The notes under the pieces were generated by a model, which saw only the letters and a list, made by a program, of their open reading frames with translations, was not told the DNA's origin and ran no database searches. From NCBI GenBank assembly GCA_965652395.1, contig CBFGUW010000017.1, forward strand, positions 34,767 through 98,766: DNA of 64,000 nt, written 5' to 3'. The translations under genes and the position numbers were made by a program. This DNA comes from Saccharospirillum sp965652395 (GTDB taxonomy: Bacteria > Pseudomonadota > Gammaproteobacteria > Pseudomonadales > Natronospirillaceae). This document shows, piece after piece, positions 1 to 8,390 of the stretch (position 1 is the stretch's first letter; every line of letters starts with the position of its first letter).

Positions 1-1385
1 CCTGTGCGGGTGTCACTGCCGTCTTCCGGAAAGGTTTTGCGCAATAGATTGTAGTAACGGCGGATGTTGGCGACGTAAACCACCGGTTCGTGGCCACGGG
101 CATAACCGTGTTTGGTCCAGGGGTACCAGGCCTTGAGAGCGAGCTTGGGCAGGTGGGTGCGAACGTCGATCCAGGCGTCGGGGTCGTCTCCCTGCGTTTC
201 GGTAATGATGCGGGCGTCTTCAAGGTGACCCGCACCGACGTTATAAGCAGCCAGAGCCATCCAGGTTCGGTCCGGCTCCGGAATGCGGTCGGGCACACGG
301 CCCCTTAATTCACTCAGGTACTGGCTGCCAGCACGGATACTTTGGGCCGGGTCGAGCCGATTATCGATACCCATTTCCCTCGCTGTGGTCAGCGTGACCA
401 TCATGATGCCCTTCACCCCGGTGGGTGATACCGCGCGCGGCCGCCAATGACTTTCCTGATAGGCAACGGCCGCCAACAGTCGCCAATCCATGCCCGTGGC
501 CTCAGCCTCGGCTTTGAAAAGCGGCAGGAACTCGGGCAATCGGCTCTCCATGTGGCGTTCGAAGGTCAGGGTGCCTACATAGTCGAAATCGCTGGTGTGG
601 CCCAGGTGTCGATCTCTCAGGCGCTCCAGTTGTCCGGAGTCTTTTAGTTGGCGCAACACACGGTTGACCTGGTCAAGCAGGGTTCTGTCCCGCTGTTGGC
701 GAAACAGGGGGCTGATCGGGCGGGGCTGTTCGGTGAGGGCATCGAAACGCTGATTGGGAAAAAAAGGCCGTTGCACCCGAAAGTCCCGCTCGTCCATCAA
801 CGCCATGTCCAGTTCTTTGAGTTCGATACGGGTCATCAATTCCGCAGTGGGTGCGCCGGTCAAGCCATCCAGGGTCAACCCTGGATGCTGGCCGGTCAGA
901 CGGTCCGCGAGCCAGCCATGGCTGACGGGGTCGAGCAGGGCAATGCGTTGGTTTTCCAACTCCGGAGTGCGCGGAGCCATGACTCGGACCAGGCCGACAT
1001 CAGACATGAGATAGGGCAGGCCGGTCATAAAACCGGTCTGGGTGAAATCCACTGTGGTGCCGGGCAGTGCCATGTCGACGGCCCCTGTTGCCAGAGCCCG
1101 GTACAGGTCTTCCATTTCGGTGACCGAAAACAACTGGATTTCGAGATCAAGCCGTTTGCCGAGAGTTTGCAGCAGTTCAAGCTCAAGCCCGCTGTATTGC
1201 TGGTCGGTCGGCCAGTAAACCCCCTCGCTTTCCCGAATGGCGACTCTCAAAGTACCGCGCGCGCTCACTCGTTCCCATTGGCTGTGCCAGTGGAAACCCT
1301 GGGCGACGACCAGCCCGAGACCGGCCAGCAGGAATAGCCCGATGAGAATTTTGAGTCCGGTATAAAAGGCTCTCTGCCAGTACAA
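1..1385 (-). CDS. mltF: membrane-bound lytic transglycosylase F (3' end outside window)
   Basis: Cleaves the glycan strands of peptidoglycan at the outer membrane. The frame runs off the left edge; about 461 codons are visible, against roughly 500 for the family. An N-terminal hydrophobic segment (KILIGLFLLAGLGLVVAQ) is followed by an SBP_bac_3-like domain starting RGTLRVAIRES. A C-terminal SLT domain has the catalytic context AAVAYQESHW, then GVKGIMMVT and ALAAYNVGAGH. No ATG is available: stops lie just upstream in frame, and the first usable codon is TTG at 1385-1383, preceded by GGAG at about 7 nt. It is divergent from purL, the order found in many Gammaproteobacteria. Function is secure; the TTG start is inferred. 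Confidence 0.93.
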   Translation of the reverse strand, partial: MYWQRAFYTGLKILIGLFLLAGLGLVVAQGFHWHSQWERVSARGTLRVAIRESEGVYWPTDQQYSGLELELLQTLGKRLDLEIQLFSVTEMEDLYRALATGAVDMALPGTTVDFTQTGFMTGLPYLMSDVGLVRVMAPRTPELENQRIALLDPVSHGWLADRLTGQHPGLTLDGLTGAPTAELMTRIELKELDMALMDERDFRVQRPFFPNQRFDALTEQPRPISPLFRQQRDRTLLDQVNRVLRQLKDSGQLERLRDRHLGHTSDFDYVGTLTFERHMESRLPEFLPLFKAEAEATGMDWRLLAAVAYQESHWRPRAVSPTGVKGIMMVTLTTAREMGIDNRLDPAQSIRAGSQYLSELRGRVPDRIPEPDRTWMALAAYNVGAGHLEDARIITETQGDDPDAWIDVRTHLPKLALKAWYPWTKHGYARGHEPVVYVANIRRYYNLLRKTFPEDGSDTRT

Positions 1386-1495
1386 ACACTTACTCCAAAG
1401 ACATCATTAACGGATTGTGACGGTGCCATTTTACCGGGTTTTCGGCTACCATACGCGCCGATTTTTTCCCGCTCTCAGGAACAGGCCATTCCGTC

Positions 1496-4400
1496 ATGCT
1501 GACTCTCCGTGGAAATCCTGCACTTTCGTCTTTTCGTCGCCAACGTCTTATGAACCGCCTGCGCGCCCAGGTCGGAACCGCCCTTGCCGGGCAGGTGACC
1601 GACCTGTATGCCGAGTTCGTTCATTTTGTCGATGCTGAATCAACCCTGACAGACGCCGACCGGTCCGTCCTGGAGCAGTTGCTTCATTACGGTCCAAAAG
1701 CGACGGCGGAAGCCGAAGACGGCGTCAGCATCTGGGTGGTGCCCCGCTTGGGCACCATTTCCCCCTGGTCTTCCAAGGCGACGGACATCGTCCACAACAG
1801 CGGCTTGAACCATGTTCGTCGGGTGGAGCGGGGCATTCGTTACTGGATCCGGTCCGAGTCATCATTGGGCGCCGACCAACTCAAGCAGATTGGCGCCGCG
1901 CTGTATGATCGGATGACGGAATCCCTGTTGCTGGCCGAACCCAGCTCTGACAGCCTGTTCTCGCGGCAGTCCCCCGCCGAACTGACCCGAGTGCCGGTAC
2001 TCTCCGGCGGCCGTGCCGCTCTGGCCGAAGCCAACAAAACTCTGGGTCTGGCACTGGCGGACGATGAAATCGACTATCTGGTCGAGGCCTATCAGGGGCT
2101 GGATCGTGACCCGACGGATGTCGAGTTGATGATGTTTGCCCAGGCCAACTCGGAGCATTGCCGACACAAGATTTTCAACGCCAGCTGGACCATCGATGGT
2201 GAGCCGCAACCCTGGTCGCTGTTCAAGATGATCAAGAACACCTATGAACACAACAGCACCGGTGTGTTGTCCGCTTATAAAGACAATGCCTCGGTGATGG
2301 AAGGCTTCAAAACCGGCCGGTTCTATCCCGATGCGGACCAGCATTACCGTTACCACGCCGAAAATGTCCATATCCTGTTCAAGGTGGAAACCCACAATCA
2401 TCCCACGGCCATTGCTCCCTTTGCTGGTGCGGCAACAGGTGCGGGTGGTGAGATCCGGGATGAAGGCGCAACCGGCACCGGTGGCAAGCCGAAGGCGGGG
2501 TTGGCCGGTTTTACTGTGTCCGACCTGAACATTCCCGGCTTTACCCAGCCTTGGGAAAGCCAGTACGGCAAGCCCGGACGCATTGTGTCCGCGCTGGATA
2601 TCATGATCGACGGTCCCTTGGGTGCGGCCGCTTTCAACAACGAATTCGGTCGTCCGAATCTGGTGGGTTATTTCCGCACCTTTGAAATGTCCGCTCCAGG
2701 CGTTAACGGCACGGAGGTTCGCGGTTACCACAAACCCATCATGATTGCAGGTGGTTACGGCAATATCCGCGAAGATCACGTCGAAAAAGCCTGGGATGCC
2801 ATTCCTGTTGGCGCCAAACTGATTGTTCTTGGCGGCCCGGCCATGCAGATCGGTCTCGGTGGCGGTGCCGCCTCTTCGATGGACAGCGCGGAAGGTAACG
2901 AGGATCTCGATTTCGCCTCCGTTCAACGGGGCAACCCTGAAATGGAACGGCGCTGCCAGGAAGTGATCGACCGCTGCTGGCAGCTGGGTGCGGATAACCC
3001 CATCGCCTTTATTCACGACGTCGGTGCCGGTGGTCTGTCGAATGCCTTTCCGGAGCTGGTGAACGATGGTGGCGGGGGCGGGCATTTTGAGCTGCGCGAT
3101 ATTCCCAACGATGAACCCGGCATGTCGCCGCTGGCTGTCTGGTCCAACGAGAGCCAGGAACGCTATGTCATGGCTGTCACGCCGGAAAACCTGGCGCGAT
3201 TCGAAGCCATTTGCGACCGCGAGCGCTGCCCGTTCGCCGTCATCGGCGAGGCTACCGACGACCGTCGCCTGATACTGAATGATCGCCACTTTGGTAACCA
3301 GGCGGTCGATCTGCCGCTGGATGTTCTATTGGGCAAGCCGCCACGCATGGATCGTGCTTTCGACCGCACCGATTTCGAGCGCGAAACCTTCAGCACCAAA
3401 GGCCTCGATCTGGCCGACGCTGCCGAGCGTGTATTGCGCCTGCCTTCCGTTGCGAGCAAGAGCTTCCTGATTACCATCGGCGACCGCTCCATCACCGGCA
3501 TGGTCGCGCGCGATCAAATGGTTGGCCCCTGGCAGATTCCGGTCGCCAACGCCGCCGTGACCACCACGGGTTTTCAGGGCTACACCGGCGAAGCCATGGC
3601 CATGGGTGAGCGTACCCCGGTGGCTTTGTTGAACGCACCGGCATCGGGCCGCCTCGCGGTGGCCGAGGTGTTGACCAACCTGGCGTCCGTATCGATTGGT
3701 GAAATCGGGCAGGTTCGCCTTTCCGCCAACTGGATGGCCGCCGCCGGTCACCCGGGCGAAGACCAGGCACTGTACGACACCGTTAAAGCCGTGGGCCTGG
3801 AGCTGTGCCCCGAACTGGGATTGACCATTCCCGTCGGCAAGGATTCCATGTCCATGCGCACCACCTGGGAAGACAACGGCAAAACCAAAGCGGTAACGGC
3901 GCCACTGAGTCTGATTGTTTCCGGTGCCGCTCCCGTATTGGACGTGCGCAAAACGGTAACGCCTCAATTGCGTACCGATAAAGACGACACCGACCTCATC
4001 CTGATTGATTTGGGTCGTGGGCAAAATCGCCTGGGCGGCTCCGCCCTGGCGCAGGTTTACCGAAAGGTGGGCGATGTTCCGGCCGATTTGGACGACGCCG
4101 AAGACTTGAAAGCCTTCTGGGCTGTCATGCAGGGGCTGGTGGCCGACGACAAACTGCTCGCCTATCACGACCGCTCCGATGGCGGCCTTTTTGCCACCCT
4201 TTGCGAAATGGCATTCGCCGGGCGGACCGGTATCGACATCCAGGTCGATCGCTTCAAGAACGAAGACCTCGCAGCCGCATTGTTCGCCGAGGAATTGGGG
4301 GCTGTTATCCAGGTGCGCCGCCTGGAGACAACTGAGGTGTTGCAGCAACTTACCGCTGCGGGCCTGGGCGATTGCAGTGCTGTGATCGGGCAGTGCAACG

Positions 4401-5413
4401 ATGACGATTTCGTACGATTCGTAGACGATGGCGAAGAAGTCTATGTGAAGCCCCGCACCGACCTGCTGCGCGTCTGGAGCGAAACCAGTTATCGCATGCA
4501 GGCGCTGCGCGATAACGAAGACTGCGCGCGCCAGGAATACGACCACTGGTTGGATGCCAATGATCCGGGTCTGCACGTCGACCTTAGTTACGATGAGAAT
4601 AAAGACATCACCGAGTCGGTCGTTATCACTGCTGGGGTGCGACCCAAGGTAGCCATCCTGCGTGAGCAGGGGGTGAATGGGCAAGTTGAAATGGGCGCCG
4701 CCTTTGATCGAGCCGGTTTTGATGCCGTTGACGTTCACATGAGTGACCTGTTGAGTGGGCGCATTCAGCTCAACGACTTCCGGGGCCTGGTCGCCTGTGG
4801 TGGTTTCTCCTACGGTGACGTCCTCGGTGCGGGCGAAGGCTGGGCGAAAACCGTTCGCTTCAATGAGAAAGTTCGGGAAGCCTTCCGGGCTTTCTTCGCG
4901 GACCCGACCACTTTTGCATTGGGTGTGTGCAACGGCTGCCAGATGCTCTCCAATCTGCGTGACCTGATTCCGGGCACCGAGCACTGGCCGCATTTTGTCC
5001 GCAACCAATCCGAACAGTTCGAAGCCCGGACGGTGATGGTCGAGGTGCCTGATAGCCCGTCGATCTTCTTCGCCGGTATGGCAGGCTCGCGCATGCCCAT
5101 ACCGGTCGCTCATGGCGAAGGCCTCGCCGAATTCCGCGATGACGCGCATTTGGACAGCGCGCTGAACAGCGGCTTGGTGGCGTTGCGGTATGTGGATAAC
5201 CACGGTCAGGTAACGGAGCGCTATCCGCAGAACCCCAATGGATCGCCAGCGGGCATGACCGGCTTCACCAGTGCCGACGGTCGGGTGACTGTGATGATGC
5301 CGCACCCCGAGCGGGTATTCCGCGCGGTCACCAACTCCTGGCACCCGGATCATTGGGTGGAGGATGGTGCCTGGATGCGTATGTTCCGCAACGCCCGCGT
5401 CTGGGTGGGGTGA
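1496..5413 (+). CDS. purL: phosphoribosylformylglycinamidine synthase
   Basis: Fourth step of de novo purine synthesis: FGAR + glutamine + ATP gives FGAM. The 1305 residues match the single-chain proteobacterial enzyme (E. coli 1295). The N-terminus MLTLRGNPALSSFR is typical. The synthetase half carries PGTISPWSSKATDI-like and FKVETHNHPTAIAPF motifs, and GKDSMSM lies further on. A C-terminal glutamine amidotransferase domain has the nucleophile motif GVCNGCQML and ends with MPHPERVFR, which supplies the catalytic His and Glu. The stop codon overlaps the start of the next gene as TGATG, implying translational coupling. The gene is divergent from mltF, with about 110 bp between the two starts. 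Confidence 0.98.
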   Translation: MLTLRGNPALSSFRRQRLMNRLRAQVGTALAGQVTDLYAEFVHFVDAESTLTDADRSVLEQLLHYGPKATAEAEDGVSIWVVPRLGTISPWSSKATDIVHNSGLNHVRRVERGIRYWIRSESSLGADQLKQIGAALYDRMTESLLLAEPSSDSLFSRQSPAELTRVPVLSGGRAALAEANKTLGLALADDEIDYLVEAYQGLDRDPTDVELMMFAQANSEHCRHKIFNASWTIDGEPQPWSLFKMIKNTYEHNSTGVLSAYKDNASVMEGFKTGRFYPDADQHYRYHAENVHILFKVETHNHPTAIAPFAGAATGAGGEIRDEGATGTGGKPKAGLAGFTVSDLNIPGFTQPWESQYGKPGRIVSALDIMIDGPLGAAAFNNEFGRPNLVGYFRTFEMSAPGVNGTEVRGYHKPIMIAGGYGNIREDHVEKAWDAIPVGAKLIVLGGPAMQIGLGGGAASSMDSAEGNEDLDFASVQRGNPEMERRCQEVIDRCWQLGADNPIAFIHDVGAGGLSNAFPELVNDGGGGGHFELRDIPNDEPGMSPLAVWSNESQERYVMAVTPENLARFEAICDRERCPFAVIGEATDDRRLILNDRHFGNQAVDLPLDVLLGKPPRMDRAFDRTDFERETFSTKGLDLADAAERVLRLPSVASKSFLITIGDRSITGMVARDQMVGPWQIPVANAAVTTTGFQGYTGEAMAMGERTPVALLNAPASGRLAVAEVLTNLASVSIGEIGQVRLSANWMAAAGHPGEDQALYDTVKAVGLELCPELGLTIPVGKDSMSMRTTWEDNGKTKAVTAPLSLIVSGAAPVLDVRKTVTPQLRTDKDDTDLILIDLGRGQNRLGGSALAQVYRKVGDVPADLDDAEDLKAFWAVMQGLVADDKLLAYHDRSDGGLFATLCEMAFAGRTGIDIQVDRFKNEDLAAALFAEELGAVIQVRRLETTEVLQQLTAAGLGDCSAVIGQCNDDDFVRFVDDGEEVYVKPRTDLLRVWSETSYRMQALRDNEDCARQEYDHWLDANDPGLHVDLSYDENKDITESVVITAGVRPKVAILREQGVNGQVEMGAAFDRAGFDAVDVHMSDLLSGRIQLNDFRGLVACGGFSYGDVLGAGEGWAKTVRFNEKVREAFRAFFADPTTFALGVCNGCQMLSNLRDLIPGTEHWPHFVRNQSEQFEARTVMVEVPDSPSIFFAGMAGSRMPIPVAHGEGLAEFRDDAHLDSALNSGLVALRYVDNHGQVTERYPQNPNGSPAGMTGFTSADGRVTVMMPHPERVFRAVTNSWHPDHWVEDGAWMRMFRNARVWVG

Positions 5414-5763
5414 TGGCCGAATTCCTGGTCGTCTTCGTCGTTACTTTTCTGGTGGTGCTGGGCGTCGCCCTGGCTATGGTGTTTGGCAAGGCGCCGGTGT
5501 ACCGGCCCACCGAAGAGTCGATTCAGAACCTGATGACCCGGTTACTGGAAGGCGAGGCAGGCGAGCAGGAATGGCAGTTTTTTCTCGACATGCCGATCCG
5601 TCACGATCCGGATCTGGAAGCCCTGCGCCAGGAATGTATCCGGATGTATGAGCAGTACGGTTTGCGCCCCCGGCACAACAAAGCCCGGCTGAATGAAGCC
5701 GGGCAGATTCGTTTGCGGCATAAGATAAGCCAGCTTGAGCAGGGTGGCTCTCGCACCTTCTAG
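5413..5763 (+). CDS. small single-pass membrane protein of unknown function
   Basis: 116 residues starting MAEFLVVFVVTFLVV, with one N-terminal transmembrane helix (about residues 3-24). A charged soluble tail follows, holding MTRLLEGEAGEQEWQFFLD and a basic C-terminal half. The ATG overlaps the purL TGA by one base, so the gene is probably translated by re-initiation after purL. A longer in-frame extension inside purL exists but lacks the hydrophobic start at its N-terminus. I do not recognise a characterised family. By topology it is an inner-membrane protein with a cytoplasmic or periplasmic tail. Confidence 0.8.
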   Translation: MAEFLVVFVVTFLVVLGVALAMVFGKAPVYRPTEESIQNLMTRLLEGEAGEQEWQFFLDMPIRHDPDLEALRQECIRMYEQYGLRPRHNKARLNEAGQIRLRHKISQLEQGGSRTF

Positions 5764-5981
5764 CTTAACTTTCCTTCCTTCCCATCCTTGTCTATATCCG
5801 CCCTGCCTTCCCTTATTGTCCGTCTATCGCCACTGGCCCTGTATCTGAACCGCCCACCCCATTACGACCGGGAAAAAACGAATAGAGCGACTAGACTCTT
5901 TCAAAGGGACCTTGAGGCAATATACAAAGCTCCCTGACAGGTGTTGTGCCACGACCATCAGAGCTGTAGGAAGGGCTACTT
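5764..5981. promoter_or_regulatory. leader/promoter region of the synthase-kinase operon
   Basis: 218 bp with no plausible gene. The first half is pyrimidine-rich (repeated TTCC/CCTT on the + strand). A sigma-70 promoter could lie around 5895-5930, where TAGACT and TATACA are candidate elements, but I cannot fix a convincing -35/-10 pair. The AGGAAGG at about 5970 is a strong ribosome binding site for the ATG at 5982. Nothing else recognisable. Confidence 0.4.
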
Positions 5982-8387
5982 ATGTCAAAGCAACGAGCAA
6001 TAGATCTGGCCGATCAGGTGTTAAGTTATGCCACCCATAAGGGAATCATGCATCTTTATACACAAAACCAGACGCTGGATGGGCGGATGATCGAAGTGAA
6101 CAACTCCGAGTTGATCAACTTCGGATCATGCTCCTATCTGGGCCTTGAGCGGGAGCCCCGTGTGATCGACGCCTGTGCGCTGGCGGCACAACGCTATGGC
6201 ACTCAGTTTTCATCCTCCCGGGCCTATATGTCGACTTCGCAGTATTTGGAGCTCGAAGCGTTATTCACACAACTTTTTGCGTCGCCCTGTCTGGTAACCC
6301 CGACAACCTCGCTTGGGCATCTGGCGGCGCTACCCGCCCTGGTTCGCCAGGGTGATCTGGTCATTCTGGACCATCAGGTCCATGCTTCCGTCTTTCAGGC
6401 CAGCCGACTTCTTAAAGCCCAGGGTGAGGCAATCGAAATGATTCGCCATAATGACCTCGACCGGCTCGAAAGCCTGATCAGAGAGCATCGACAAAAACAG
6501 ACACGGGTTTGGTACTGCATAGACGGCGTTTATAGCATGTACGGCGATCTGGCGCCCATGGATGAGCTCTATGCGTTGATGGATCGTTACCCGGAGCTCT
6601 ACCTGTATGCGGACGACGCCCATGGCATGAGTTGGTGCGGCGAAAAAGGCCGTGGTACGGTTCGAGGCTTTCGTGCTCACCACCCCCAACTGGTGCTGGC
6701 GGTCAGTTTGAACAAGGCGTTTGGTTGTGCCGGTGGGCTATTGGTGTTTCCCACTCTGGAAATGAAGCAAAGGGTTCGTACCTGTGGCGGACCCTTGGTG
6801 TTTTCCGGGCCAATCCAGCCGCCGATGCTGGGGGCGGCCATCGCATCCGCGCACATCCATATATCGGGCGAGGTGGAGCAGTTGCAACAATCTTTGATGG
6901 AGAAAATTCGCCATTGCCGGAATGAGATCAAAGCCGCGGACCTGCCCGATGTCGCCGAGTCCGAATCCCCGGTGTTCTTTATCGGTGCCGGTGAAATCAA
7001 TGCCGGTATCAACCTGATTCATCGGCTTCATCTCGAAGGGTATTATGTGAACGCCGGGATATTTCCAGCGGTTCCCATCCACAACATGGGCGTTCGGTTC
7101 ACCATTACCAACCATGTCACGAAAGACGATATTTCCAGGTTGATCGATCGCCTCGCTCACCATTATCCGCTGGCCTTGGCGGAGGAAAATGTGAGCAGTA
7201 TCGAGGTGGCGAATGCCTTTAAACTCAACAACTCTCTGCGGCAAGGTTATATCGCGCGTTATCCTTCCATATCCACCCGGCACTATGAAACGAAAGTTTA
7301 TCGCTCGATAACGGAAGTCGAGTCGCTGTGGGTAAAGGTGCCGGACTTTCGTGGTACGCTTAATGTCTCCAATCTGAAACTCCTTGAGCGGGTGTTTGCG
7401 GCTGACTCGGAAGACCAGGTTGACCATAACCATTGGCTGTTTCTGTATTCTGTTATCTACGACACCGCCGGGCGGATGGTGGCTATAGGGATTCTGAGTC
7501 TTTGCGATATTAAAACAGACATGTTCTCCACTCCGGAGGTCTCCTCTGTCGCCGAGGAACAGCGGCAAAAGGACCCTTCATTGTTTATCAGCCGGACACT
7601 GATGTTGGGTACCCCTGTCACGGAGGGCGTTCACCTTTATATTGATGCTGCGCCGGAAAGCCGGAATCAAGTTCTTAAAGAGTTTCTGCGATCGGTAAAG
7701 TCCATGCAACTTGAATACGAGGCGGAAATGCTGACGCTTCGGGATTTTTCCGTCGATGACTGGAAGGTCAGAGTCATGTCGGATGAAGGTTTCCTGGTTA
7801 AGAAGGTTCCAGACACTCATATCATTAGCGAGGAAAATATCTCGGTCTTTGGTACTGGTGCGTTCATTGCCTCTCTCAGCAAGAGCCACAAATACCATTG
7901 GCGAAAAAGCGTATTGCCCATTCTTTCCGAATTTGTGTTGGAACAGGTGCATAACCCGGACGGAAAACAGCTGAAAACTTTCTATGATCAGTATCTCAAG
8001 GTGCAGGAAAACGCCCTTGAAATTTCCAGTTTTCCATTGCCTTTTTCTTTTTTTGAGGCAATAGTAAATGAGCCCGGATGGTTGTGTTACGGGGTTAAAA
8101 AGGGTGATCAATGGGTCGCCGGTTGCTTCATATTGGTCGATGGAGACCGCATGTATCCTTTGGTTCTGGGGATGGATCCTGCCTACAAGTCTCTTGGGCT
8201 ATACCGGGCATGCCTTTACCACACGGCAAACCTGGCGAGGGATCTGGAAATGAAAGCGGTGTACTTTGGCATAACCGCATCGCTGGAGAAGCGAAGAATG
8301 GGAGCGCGAAATATCCCGACTGTCGCGTTGGTCAGGCTTATCAACAGTTATCAGGTTGAAGCGCTGGATTGCTTAACAAGTGGTTGA
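5982..8387 (+). CDS. alpha-oxoamine synthase (CqsA/KBL/BioF-like) fused to a GNAT/FemAB-like acyltransferase
   Basis: 801 residues in two parts. Residues about 1-405 are a fold-type I PLP enzyme of the alpha-oxoamine synthase group (BioF, KBL, serine palmitoyltransferase, CqsA/LqsA). CIDGVYSMYGDLAPMDEL, DDAHG (D212, H214) and SLNKAFG with the Schiff-base lysine K245 are visible. These enzymes condense an amino acid with an acyl-CoA. Residues about 420-801 resemble acyl-CoA N-acyltransferases of the GNAT/BioF2-like type: LCYGVKKGDQWVAGCFILVDG and YKSLGLYRACLYHTANLA sit near the C-terminus. A strong ribosome binding site precedes the ATG. The stop is 3 bp before a hybrid histidine kinase. CqsA-CqsS and LqsA-LqsS are known synthase/sensor pairs, so a signal synthase is a reasonable inference. 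A lipid or secondary-metabolite role is the alternative. Confidence 0.85.
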   Translation: MSKQRAIDLADQVLSYATHKGIMHLYTQNQTLDGRMIEVNNSELINFGSCSYLGLEREPRVIDACALAAQRYGTQFSSSRAYMSTSQYLELEALFTQLFASPCLVTPTTSLGHLAALPALVRQGDLVILDHQVHASVFQASRLLKAQGEAIEMIRHNDLDRLESLIREHRQKQTRVWYCIDGVYSMYGDLAPMDELYALMDRYPELYLYADDAHGMSWCGEKGRGTVRGFRAHHPQLVLAVSLNKAFGCAGGLLVFPTLEMKQRVRTCGGPLVFSGPIQPPMLGAAIASAHIHISGEVEQLQQSLMEKIRHCRNEIKAADLPDVAESESPVFFIGAGEINAGINLIHRLHLEGYYVNAGIFPAVPIHNMGVRFTITNHVTKDDISRLIDRLAHHYPLALAEENVSSIEVANAFKLNNSLRQGYIARYPSISTRHYETKVYRSITEVESLWVKVPDFRGTLNVSNLKLLERVFAADSEDQVDHNHWLFLYSVIYDTAGRMVAIGILSLCDIKTDMFSTPEVSSVAEEQRQKDPSLFISRTLMLGTPVTEGVHLYIDAAPESRNQVLKEFLRSVKSMQLEYEAEMLTLRDFSVDDWKVRVMSDEGFLVKKVPDTHIISEENISVFGTGAFIASLSKSHKYHWRKSVLPILSEFVLEQVHNPDGKQLKTFYDQYLKVQENALEISSFPLPFSFFEAIVNEPGWLCYGVKKGDQWVAGCFILVDGDRMYPLVLGMDPAYKSLGLYRACLYHTANLARDLEMKAVYFGITASLEKRRMGARNIPTVALVRLINSYQVEALDCLTSG

Positions 8388-8390
8388 CTC

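Noticed and set aside
90..1337. Plus-strand open frames opposite mltF
   Set aside because: They are antisense to a clear lytic transglycosylase and have low-complexity, motif-free translations.
1862..5353. Long open frames antisense to purL (475 and 675 codons)
   Set aside because: They mirror the codon pattern of purL, have no recognisable motifs and no ribosome binding sites; typical shadows in GC-rich DNA.
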